Assembly: GCA_004352715.1 (NCBI GenBank)
Contig: SCFE01000018.1
Coordinates: forward strand, 417,033-481,032
Reading direction: 5' to 3'
Length of the DNA stretch: 64,000 nt
Source of the DNA: Hofstenia miamia
Lineage: Eukaryota > Xenacoelomorpha > Acoela
Of this stretch, positions 56,407 to 64,000 are shown piece after piece (position 1 is the first letter of the stretch; each line of letters begins with the position of its first letter). Both the position numbers and the translations under genes were made by a program. The notes beneath the pieces are model-generated. The model did not search any database and had not been told where the DNA came from. It saw only the letters and a list, made by a program, of their open reading frames with translations.

Positions 56407-58215
56407 TTACGGTTGCCCTTGACGATTAACATTAATGTCGGGTAAATTATAGCATTGTGTTGTAGGGATAAAAGAAAATTGTACTTTTTCTCCTGGCAAT
56501 TTTTGTAAATCACGTTGATATTGAGGTAGAGCAGTGAAAAGATCTGCGTTTGCATGAAATGCACCTTTTCGATGTTCAATTGTAAAATTGAAGTCGTTTA
56601 AGAATTCAATCCATCTAGCAACAATGTTGGATTTACCACCAGAAAATTTTTTAAGCCATGATAAACCACTATTATCCGTATGAACAGTAAAAGTCTTTTC
56701 GCCAATTAAAAAATATCGAAATTTTTTAAGGGATTCTACCAATGCNNNNNNNNNNNNNNNNNNNNNNNNNNNNNNNNNNNNNTCGTTTAACAATTCAATC
56801 CATCTAGCAACAATGTTGGATTTATCACCTGAAAATCTTTTAAGCCATGATAAACCACTGTTATCCGTACGAACAGTAAAAGTCTTTTCGCCAATTAAAA
56901 AATATCGAAATTTTTTAAGAGATTCTACCAATGCCAACATTTCAAGCTTTGTACTGCCATAGTTTAATTCGGAATTCTTAAGTTTTCTGCTAAAAAACTG
57001 AATTGGTTGTTCTTTATTGTCAATAATTTGACTAAGACAGCCAGCGATTGCTACACTACTAGCATCGCAGTCAAGGATGAATGGTTTTGTGTAATCAGGT
57101 AATGATGGTAGTTTCTTCAGTTCAGTTTTTAGTGATTCAACTTCTTCTTGATGTTGCCAATTCCAGTTAAAGTCGGATTTAGAGCGTAATAGATTAGAAA
57201 TATGTACTGTTTTCTTTGCAATGTCTGGTATAAATGTTTGATAATAGTTTAAAAATCCTAGTAAACGTTGAATATCTTTACGATTCTTGGGACATTCAAT
57301 AGATTCAATTAAAGATTTAGTGTAATCTTTAATAGTTATTTTACCGTGCGTAAGTTGTCTACCAAGAAAGATTGTAGAATTTTGAACTAAATTACATTTA
57401 TTACCATTAACTTTTAATCCATTTTCTTTTAGTATTCTTAAAACATAGTCGAGTTTGTCAATGTGTTCCGTGAATGTAAAACTTGATACTAATATATCAT
57501 CGATGTAAGCTGAAATGCCATCTTCTAAGCAATTATTTCCATTCATAAGTACTTTAGTCACGTATCTTTGAAAAGTCGCAGGCGCATTTGATAAACCAAA
57601 AGCCATATAAAGCCATTCATATAACCCATAAGGAGTTATAAATGCAGTCTTTTTAATATCTGGCGGATACATTGGCACTTGCCAATAAGCTTTGCAAAGA
57701 TCGAGAGTAGAGAACAATTTAAATTTGCTGGCTTGATATAAAATATCATCAATCCTAGGTAGTGGGTATGCATCTTTGACTGTTATATCATTTAACTTGC
57801 GAAAATCAATACATAGTCTAGATTTGCCTTTTTGCATAACAAATACTGTAGGAGATGCATATGGACTATTACTTTTGCGTATGATTCCATTGTTAAGCAA
57901 TTCTGTAATTGTTCGGAGATATTCCTCTTTATGTTGTTCTGGAATACAACGTACTTGTTGACGAATAGGTTTTTCAGATGTCATTTCAATATGGTGATAT
58001 TCACCAACAGCTTTTCCTACACTTATTGTACCAAAATTAAAAACACTTTTATATTGTATCAACGTAGCTTTCAAAATTTTGCGTTCTTTATCAGATAAAT
58101 GAGAATGCGTATTTTCGGAAATTTCAGGTATCTTGACGTCATTGTTTGTTGTAGCTGTGTTGTCTTGAACTAATAAACAATTATGTCGTTTGACGATATT
58201 CGTACATATAGGCAA
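56407..58215 (-). CDS. pol: reverse transcriptase and RNase H
   Basis: The frame runs from 58215 to a TAA at 56407. RT blocks in order: KSRLCIDFRKLNDITVKDAY, STLDLCKAYWQVPM, MAFGLSNAPATFQR, YIDDILVS (57507-57496, catalytic Asp pair intact) and GFLNYYQTFIPDIAKK. RNase H: ILDCDASSVAIAG, KLEMLALVESLKKFR and TDNSGLSWL, with its acids intact. A near-identical 151-bp segment is duplicated around 37 N (56594-56744 and 56783-56933, about 7 differences), so the RNase H is spuriously lengthened. The upstream protease is in the same frame across a TAG at 58219-58221. In the living element it makes cDNA inside the particle. Confidence 0.85.
   Translation of the reverse strand: MPICTNIVKRHNCLLVQDNTATTNNDVKIPEISENTHSHLSDKERKILKATLIQYKSVFNFGTISVGKAVGEYHHIEMTSEKPIRQQVRCIPEQHKEEYLRTITELLNNGIIRKSNSPYASPTVFVMQKGKSRLCIDFRKLNDITVKDAYPLPRIDDILYQASKFKLFSTLDLCKAYWQVPMYPPDIKKTAFITPYGLYEWLYMAFGLSNAPATFQRYVTKVLMNGNNCLEDGISAYIDDILVSSFTFTEHIDKLDYVLRILKENGLKVNGNKCNLVQNSTIFLGRQLTHGKITIKDYTKSLIESIECPKNRKDIQRLLGFLNYYQTFIPDIAKKTVHISNLLRSKSDFNWNWQHQEEVESLKTELKKLPSLPDYTKPFILDCDASSVAIAGCLSQIIDNKEQPIQFFSRKLKNSELNYGSTKLEMLALVESLKKFRYFLIGEKTFTVRTDNSGLSWLKRFSGDKSNIVARWIELLNXXXXXXXXXXXXXALVESLKKFRYFLIGEKTFTVHTDNSGLSWLKKFSGGKSNIVARWIEFLNDFNFTIEHRKGAFHANADLFTALPQYQRDLQKLPGEKVQFSFIPTTQCYNLPDINVNRQGQP
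56594..56935. repeat. near-identical duplication around a 37-N gap
   Basis: About 151 bp on each side of N (56746-56782) are two versions of the same RNase H segment, with about 7 differences, two of them changing residues. Two haplotypes joined end to end is the likely cause. Confidence 0.8.
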
Positions 58216-58218
58216 TGC

Positions 58219-58908
58219 CTATAGTGTTAATTGATTTGCTTTTAATGTGATAGGATTTTCACTTTTGTTTAACAAAGCTGTTATTATTTCACCATTTTGG
58301 ACGTAGCTTACTGTTGATAAATGTATCAATTTCTTTAAATTATAACCGGAAATGTTATTAATCATGAAATCCTCTTCTAAATTATCTTTAGATTTGGCTT
58401 TAACTAATTTCCAATGAAATGCGTCGATATATGTTTTTTCAGTAATAAAAAACTGTTTTAGGTCATTGTCTTTAGTGTATAAATCTTTACGAATTGAAGG
58501 TTCATTATTGATTGTGATGGTGTTATCTTCAAAGTTGATGATGCAATGGTTTTCCTCTAAGAAATCTCTTCTGAGAATTACTTGATAAGGTAATTGAAAA
58601 TTTGTTGTATCAACAACAATTAGATCATGTTCAAATTGTTGACATTTAATCGAAATTTTCTTATCTTTTAAATAACCTTTTGTATTTAGGTAATCACCAC
58701 TTGCTGATATCAATCGGAAGTGTTTGTTATGTAAGTCGTCTCTAGTAATTTCAATGGAATTTGCGCAGGTATCGGAAATAACAGAATGGGCAGCTCCAGT
58801 ATTGATGATAGCTTGAATTATAACGCCGTTCATAACTATTGGAATTGACTTTTTATCTGTCATTGTAGTAGAAATTAATATTTGTCCTGCATGGTGTAGA
58901 GGCGGCAC
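58219..58908 (-). pseudogene. retropepsin-type protease with altered active site
   Basis: The block AIINTGAAHSVISDT stands where the family has D-T/S-G: the catalytic Asp is Asn (codon AAT, complement of 58801-58803). The flanking residues, the RLISASGDYLNTKG block and the later ILRRDFLEENHCIINFED block are conserved and align with the first element, whose DTG is intact. The frame ends at a TAG and reopens in the same frame as RT. The overlap with the upstream gag knuckle is in a different frame. Confidence 0.8.
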
Positions 58909-58913
58909 TCGTT

Positions 58914-59096
58914 TTAGTTTAAAGATTCGGAAGCAATTTCCAAATCATCGTCTATTTCAGTTGCATATTCTTCTTTGTCAGTATAAAAACCTTCATTATC
59001 ATCAATAACATACATGGATTTTGTACAGTTACTGCGAATGTGTCCTTTTTCACCACAACGATAGCAATGAATTTGGTTGGTGTTGTTACTTTTCAT
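58914..59096 (-). pseudogene. gag nucleocapsid, CCHC knuckle
   Basis: One Cys-x2-Cys-x4-His-x4-Cys knuckle (CYRCGEKGHIRSNC) followed by an acidic tail, the same layout as at 13981-14326. The ATG at 59096 overlaps the TAA of the upstream frame, so a one-base shift separates it from the rest of gag. Confidence 0.8.
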
Positions 59097-59543
59097 TATA
59101 GATTTGTGACAGCATTCTTAGAATTTGTAACTTTTGAATTTGTAGTTGATTCTGATTTTTCTGACGTTCTCTGTTTTGTAATAAACGGTTGAGCTTCACA
59201 ATTTATTTTGAAGGAATTTTCAATTATAAGTCGAACGTTAATTGCTTTATTGATGATGGTTTCTAATGTATCATCGATATTGCATTTTAATTCCAAACGT
59301 GATCTAGTAAGAGGAGGTAGTCCTTGCATTATAAATGAATACAAATCGGTTTTTGAAACAACTTTGTTTTCACTACTAAGTTTGAGTAGACGTTGAACTT
59401 GCATAATGTATTCTGCAATATCATCTTTGGTTGAATATTGTAATGAATATAGCATAGTTCGGTATTGTTTTTGTGTTGTTCTTGAATTAAAATAATTCAG
59501 AAAATGTCAAATTAATAAGTCGTAGTCTTTTAAAACAGTTTCA
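59096..59543 (-). pseudogene. gag capsid C-terminal part
   Basis: The frame includes DIAEYIMQVQRLLKLSSENK, FIMQGLPPLTRSRLELKCNI and a Lys and Asn-rich end. These align with the MKKTDDVRNYIQQVE and ICKGMPNNIRAQFE blocks of the first element. A TGA lies upstream at about 59507. Confidence 0.75.
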
Positions 59544-60380
59544 TTAAGAGTCAAATAAAAAGTTTGTGCTCTTCCTGTTAAATATAACGGTAGCCGCATT
59601 GCTGCNNNNNNNNNNNNNNNNNNNNNNNNNNNNNNNNNNNNNNNNNNNNNNNNNNNNNNNNNNNNNNNNNNNNNNNNNNNNNNNNNNNNNNNNNNNNNNN
59701 NNNNNNNNNNNNNNTGTTAAATATAACGGTAGCCGCATTGCTGCAGTGAATTTATCCAATTTCATTTGTTTCATGTAATTTTCGAAATTAAATAGCCACT
59801 CTTTAAATGTGGGTGTCGACTTATAAATTTTACCATTGAACTTGTTGGGTTTCAAAATATTGTTGGGAACTTCGTGTGTAGTTCTTTCAGGTAAAATGGA
59901 TTCAGTAAAACGTAATTTTTCTTTATCTTGATTTGATATAGCGCTTTTTACAGATTCTGTATTATTAAGAAATTCATTGAGTTGATTCAATAGTTTCATT
60001 TCTACTTTTTTAATCATGATTTCCATTTCTTTATGTAATTCAGTCATTATATTGACATTACTATGAATGCTTTGTAATGATGATGCAGCAGTCATTGTAG
60101 GAACTTGATTGTAGTTATTACTGTCCATATTGTGCACATTAAATTGAGGTTGAGGAACATTTTCATTGTTAGAGGTTTGTGCGTTGTTTTTGTCCTTTGT
60201 TAATTCATCAACAGTAATCATTACTTTCATTATTTTGTAATGAAGAGTAACCATATAGTTTTTCAAATCACGATTATCATTTCTAAGATCAACGACTTGA
60301 TTTTGTAAAGTACAATTATCATCTCTGAGTTCAGTAACTTGATTCTGTAACGACGAATTTTCCATTAACAAATTGTCCAT
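59544..60380 (-). pseudogene. gag N-terminal part with coiled coil
   Basis: It starts MDNLLMENSSLQNQVTELRD; LQNQV repeats twice and the first 65 residues fit a coiled coil. A Gln and Asn-rich linker follows, then a second helix (EMEIMIKKVEMKLLNQL), then the capsid start (TPTFKEWLFNFENYMKQMKL). The last part runs into 109 N (59606-59714), whose edges are the same 30 bp, so those N are an artefact. Confidence 0.75.
59576..59744. repeat. 30-bp identical overlap around a 109-N gap
   Basis: TGTTAAATATAACGGTAGCC and the next 10 bases occur at 59576-59605 and again at 59715-59744. The gap is probably negative (the contig ends overlap). Confidence 0.85.
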
Positions 60381-62296
60381 TTCTTCTTTTTGATTAAGGA
60401 TAATTTAGGTTAACTTGTCTTTTGGTGTTTTTGCTAATGATTCAAGGGAAAGGGAACAAGCGATTTTCGATTGATTAACTGGGAAATTTGTCATGTTTCA
60501 TTTGAAAAGGCACTTAGGGTACAACAATACTCCGGTAATCGAACTAACCATATGCCCTCTGCACTCCAAAGGATTCTTTAGATTAATCGTAGCAAGAATA
60601 CTTGTCATTGTACTAACTTTTCAGTNCTCAGCTCATCAAAAGTTGAAAGGCCACACTGGCTTGTTATCGTACATGTGAACAAAAAACCTTACTCCCCCAA
60701 ACCTACGTTATCCCTTAGGGTACAGAAGGGGTTACTGGTATTCAGTTTCAGTCACCAGTAGCGTTGCTGTACCCGAAGCGATGCCCTATATTTAGTTAAT
60801 GTACATATTAACCATTAATATAAAATAAATAAAAAACAATAAAATATATCCGGAAAAGTAAAGGCCAATTTATTAAAACTTATTATATCTAAAAGGTTAA
60901 TCAAATAGCGGATCAGGAAATATGTAATAAAAAATAATACAACTAGACGTTGAGAAAGTAAAACTTAAATTAAAAAATCTGACAATATCAGAAATCACAC
61001 ATTAAACAATAGTAAATATTTACGTTTAACAAAAAGTGCTGAGCAGACAATCAGTCATCCATCAAACAATTTAAATAACATAAAGCAGCGCAATGATGAC
61101 TCGACAGCCAGCGACCAATAAGAAATAAGCATAAGGCACACGGATTAGAATAAAATAAAATAGCACCGAATCTCTTATTTTGACCACTAATATTACAAAA
61201 TGGTTATATATCCGGGATTATGCTACAATATCCCTACATATAGAGTAATACATGTGAACAATCAATGCAGTCAGCAAGAAAGGTAATTCATAAACCAGTT
61301 GACAGTCCAGTAAATTACTAGATAGTAAATACAAAATACAAAAGAACTGTAGAGTAAACATGTAGAGCAATCTAAAAGTAATCATAATAATCTGCAAGCA
61401 TTGAGAGATGGGAAAGCTATAATGAGTAAAAATCCCTATCCCTATTCATAACCTATAAGCACATTGAGAAATCTACAGCTACTGCCCTCACCACACTTTG
61501 AATTCCTATAATTGTATTCAGGGACCACCATATGATTACTCTAGTGCTTGAACATTTAGCTTTCCATTTAAATATTAAATAACCTGAAAGAAAGTAAAGA
61601 AGTGAATCCAATAAAATTCATTCCTCATTGAATCTAACAATCAACATATTTTTATAGCACATTTAAGTAAATAATCAAATACTTGGCTTGTACCTGTTTA
61701 TTGAAGCTTGTTTACAATTTTCCCTCCTGTTTTAAGTTCTGCTTTAATTATGCAACATCAGTGTTAATTAGTGTACACTGTTTAGTCATCTTGATGTTTG
61801 CCAAATACTACTGAGTTAATTTAAATATCAAACTGCTTCAAACATTTTACAATTAAATAATCTATCATATCCATGTTCTTTACATTTAATCAATATTACA
61901 TTTTAGTCTTAGTTACTTCCATTCTTCATGGTGCTACCCTAATTGTCTCACATTTTATTATCTATCTCATCACTAAAAATAAACATCTCATTTGCATTGT
62001 TCTCTCAGCTCACTAAATAATAGCATATAGTTGCCATGCATACCTGCTAATCAACACATTTTGTGTAAGTAATTGAGAAAATTGTCGCCTTAACTTACAC
62101 AATTATTTGCATATTGAAAAAGAAAGTTAATAAAATATAAGGTAAATAGTAGTTGAAGCTAGATAAAATCTATTAACCATTTTCAACATTGTTGCCCAAT
62201 TTATACAATTCAAATTATTACCTGTCTTTGTTTACAATTAAAGATCATATGATAATCATGTCATGTTTTTCCCTTGCAATTTAATTTGGGCAATAA
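60381..62296. other. no gene; likely retroelement leader and flanking DNA
   Basis: Directly before the gag start the sequence has a GC-richer patch (60490-60790) with no long open frame. The rest is AT-rich and non-coding. I could not find LTR ends or a primer site for the second element here. Confidence 0.4.
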
Positions 62297-62617
62297 TGTA
62301 ACATCCTCCACCTAGCTTATTACGCCGTGTCTGATTACTGATAATGAGTGCTTAGTTATTCGCGGGTGAGGTGTTACTACATTGTTGAACCATCAGACTA
62401 TCCTCTATTATTAACTAGTTATGTTAATAAAATGATTGAGTATTCACTATCACTGCTTAGGTGACGAAGTGGTCAGATGTTTCCTCTTCAGTTCTTCTGT
62501 GGGCTACTGCCTGAAGCCGATCTCCACAACACAGCTCCTCCTCTTCTACAACGATGGTTGAGTCCACAGCACCACCTCAGCTCAACTGGAATTAGTTATG
62601 TGTACCTTGCATTAGCT
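62297..62617 (-). repeat. partial LTR of the gypsy-type family
   Basis: It matches 16486-16810 closely in the same orientation (TGTAACATCCTCCACCT, then TCGGGTGAG-like and GTGGGCTACTGCC blocks) and is cut by the gap at 62618. The adjacent sequence at 62280-62296 has no primer site, so this edge is the outer end of a 3' LTR, or the LTR is solo. Confidence 0.85.
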
Positions 62618-63617
62618 NNNNNNNNNNNNNNNNNNNNNNNNNNNNNNNNNNNNNNNNNNNNNNNNNNNNNNNNNNNNNNNNNNNNNNNNNNNNNNNNNNN
62701 NNNNNNNNNNNNNNNNNNNNNNNNNNNNNNNNNNNNNNNNNNNNNNNNNNNNNNNNNNNNNNNNNNNNNNNNNNNNNNNNNNNNNNNNNNNNNNNNNNNN
62801 NNNNNNNNNNNNNNNNNNNNNNNNNNNNNNNNNNNNNNNNNNNNNNNNNNNNNNNNNNNNNNNNNNNNNNNNNNNNNNNNNNNNNNNNNNNNNNNNNNNN
62901 NNNNNNNNNNNNNNNNNNNNNNNNNNNNNNNNNNNNNNNNNNNNNNNNNNNNNNNNNNNNNNNNNNNNNNNNNNNNNNNNNNNNNNNNNNNNNNNNNNNN
63001 NNNNNNNNNNNNNNNNNNNNNNNNNNNNNNNNNNNNNNNNNNNNNNNNNNNNNNNNNNNNNNNNNNNNNNNNNNNNNNNNNNNNNNNNNNNNNNNNNNNN
63101 NNNNNNNNNNNNNNNNNNNNNNNNNNNNNNNNNNNNNNNNNNNNNNNNNNNNNNNNNNNNNNNNNNNNNNNNNNNNNNNNNNNNNNNNNNNNNNNNNNNN
63201 NNNNNNNNNNNNNNNNNNNNNNNNNNNNNNNNNNNNNNNNNNNNNNNNNNNNNNNNNNNNNNNNNNNNNNNNNNNNNNNNNNNNNNNNNNNNNNNNNNNN
63301 NNNNNNNNNNNNNNNNNNNNNNNNNNNNNNNNNNNNNNNNNNNNNNNNNNNNNNNNNNNNNNNNNNNNNNNNNNNNNNNNNNNNNNNNNNNNNNNNNNNN
63401 NNNNNNNNNNNNNNNNNNNNNNNNNNNNNNNNNNNNNNNNNNNNNNNNNNNNNNNNNNNNNNNNNNNNNNNNNNNNNNNNNNNNNNNNNNNNNNNNNNNN
63501 NNNNNNNNNNNNNNNNNNNNNNNNNNNNNNNNNNNNNNNNNNNNNNNNNNNNNNNNNNNNNNNNNNNNNNNNNNNNNNNNNNNNNNNNNNNNNNNNNNNN
63601 NNNNNNNNNNNNNNNNN
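62618..63617. other. assembly gap, 1000 N
   Basis: Exactly 1000 N; true size unknown. Confidence 0.99.
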
Positions 63618-63648
63618 GTTACAACTGCATAATTATGAATAAAACTAT

Positions 63649-63948
63649 TTAAAAATGTGTAAATTTTTTACCTTTTAGAAGTCTTAAAAGTAATTGCTGT
63701 TCTTCAGAATTAAGCCAGAGTTTCCTTTTGCTTTCATTTGATTTATTATAATCACTAGGCTGTTTTCTTTCCACTTTAAACTGTCTCTTCAAAGCCAGAG
63801 CAAATTGGGCAAAGCCGAATGTGGAGTAGTGCAAACCGTCTTTTGAGTACAACATTTTATTTTCTTCAAACAATTTTGCCAATTTCACAGTTTGTCCCAA
63901 TTCGGTTAAAAAGTGATTAATATCATAAATCTTTTCGAGATTTTGCAA
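63649..63948 (-). pseudogene. possible SGNH-hydrolase-like C-terminal fragment
   Basis: The frame contains LYSKDGLHYSTFGFAQFALA. A D-G-x-H...G block near the C-terminus is the catalytic Asp-His block of SGNH/GDSL hydrolases and of the esterase domain found in ORF1 of CR1-like LINEs. Upstream is a helical stretch (HFLTELGQTVKLAKLFEENK); downstream is a Lys-rich tail (KSNESKRKLW). The first blocks (GDS, SGNH) are not visible in the remaining window. A LINE ORF1 or other transposon origin is more likely than a host enzyme. Confidence 0.4.
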
Positions 63949-64000
63949 ATTTTAATGCAAAATTGATCAATTAAAGCATTTGAATACATAAAGAATAGTT

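Larger units (their letters stand above)
55957..60380 (-). mobile_element. second Ty3/gypsy-type retrotransposon
   Basis: Order on the minus strand: coiled coil and gag, CCHC knuckle, aspartic protease, RT, RNase H, integrase zinc domain. Block order and sequence parallel the element at 10934-17240, but the two are clearly diverged at the protein level. No LTR directly flanks it: the LTR at 62297 is 1.9 kb beyond the gag start and lacks an adjoining primer site. The integrase catalytic core is missing. Confidence 0.85.

Noticed and set aside
60540-60580. tRNA-like word (GTTCGATTACCGG on the minus strand) near the gag leader
   Set aside because: It resembles a T-arm, but no acceptor stem, anticodon arm or RNA polymerase III A box could be fitted. 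Also considered as a primer site but it is not flanked by an LTR end.
62297-62617. 5' LTR of the second gypsy-type element
   Set aside because: The sequence adjoining its TTACA end has no TGG primer site and the gag start is 1.9 kb away, so I treat it as a 3' or solo LTR of another copy.
1-64000. CRISPR arrays, bacterial operons, rRNA or tRNA genes
   Set aside because: No regularly spaced repeats with unique spacers, no ribosomal RNA words and no full tRNA cloverleaf were found; the content is eukaryotic.

Overview
The window looks like an AT-rich (about 30% GC), transposon-dense stretch of an invertebrate animal genome. The evidence is intron-containing genes with GT/AG splice sites, several kinds of non-LTR (LINE) retrotransposon including one with a 2A-like peptide relic, Ty3/gypsy-type LTR retrotransposons, P-element-like transposases (one with a THAP domain), mariner and hAT relics, and many assembly gaps (three are exactly 1000 N, so their size is arbitrary). 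There are no bacterial operons, ribosome binding sites or CRISPR arrays. I cannot name the species.

Host-like genes are few. A terminal exon of an unrecognised membrane protein ends at 3273. A weaker candidate terminal exon lies at 48245-48463. The most distinctive host-like content is a pair of intronless genes in direct orientation 22 kb apart (20473-22347 and 42920-44794). They encode a secreted, heavily N-glycosylated protein of 624 residues with two C-terminal FG-GAP/VCBS-like calcium-loop repeats. The downstream copy is intact; the upstream copy has one TGA. The two copies are mosaics of identical tracts and sharply divergent patches.

Layout. 1-3300: non-coding, then the membrane-protein exon. 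4330-4750: LINE reverse transcriptase (RT) scrap. 5041-8347: a decayed P-like DNA transposon with THAP domain and inverted repeats, followed by tandem arrays to about 9730. 10934-17240: Ty3/gypsy-type element on the minus strand (LTR, PBS, gag, protease, RNase H, unknown ORFs) with gaps. 18840-20150: small transposon relics. 20380-22520: duplicated gene copy A. 23520-28024: a 4.5 kb LINE. 31140-33990: a second LINE with the 2A-like relic. 34790-35460: a second P-like transposase relic. 36260-40190: a third LINE, split by a 1.7 kb TIR element (37583-39327). 40198-40953: hAT-like non-autonomous element with an 8-bp target duplication. 41090-41730: mariner relic. 42830-44960: gene copy B. 45000-53000: mostly non-coding, with a foldback element, an interspersed repeat and a hAT-like fragment. 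53022-54080: LTR in plus orientation. 55262-60380: second gypsy-type element on the minus strand with an intact RT catalytic motif. 62297 onward: third LTR, gap, and a possible SGNH-hydrolase fragment.

No gene cluster acting as a pathway is visible. The transposons record nested insertions, and the duplicated secreted-protein pair is the best candidate for undescribed biology. Several near-duplicate segments sit exactly beside N-runs and look like assembly or haplotype artefacts.
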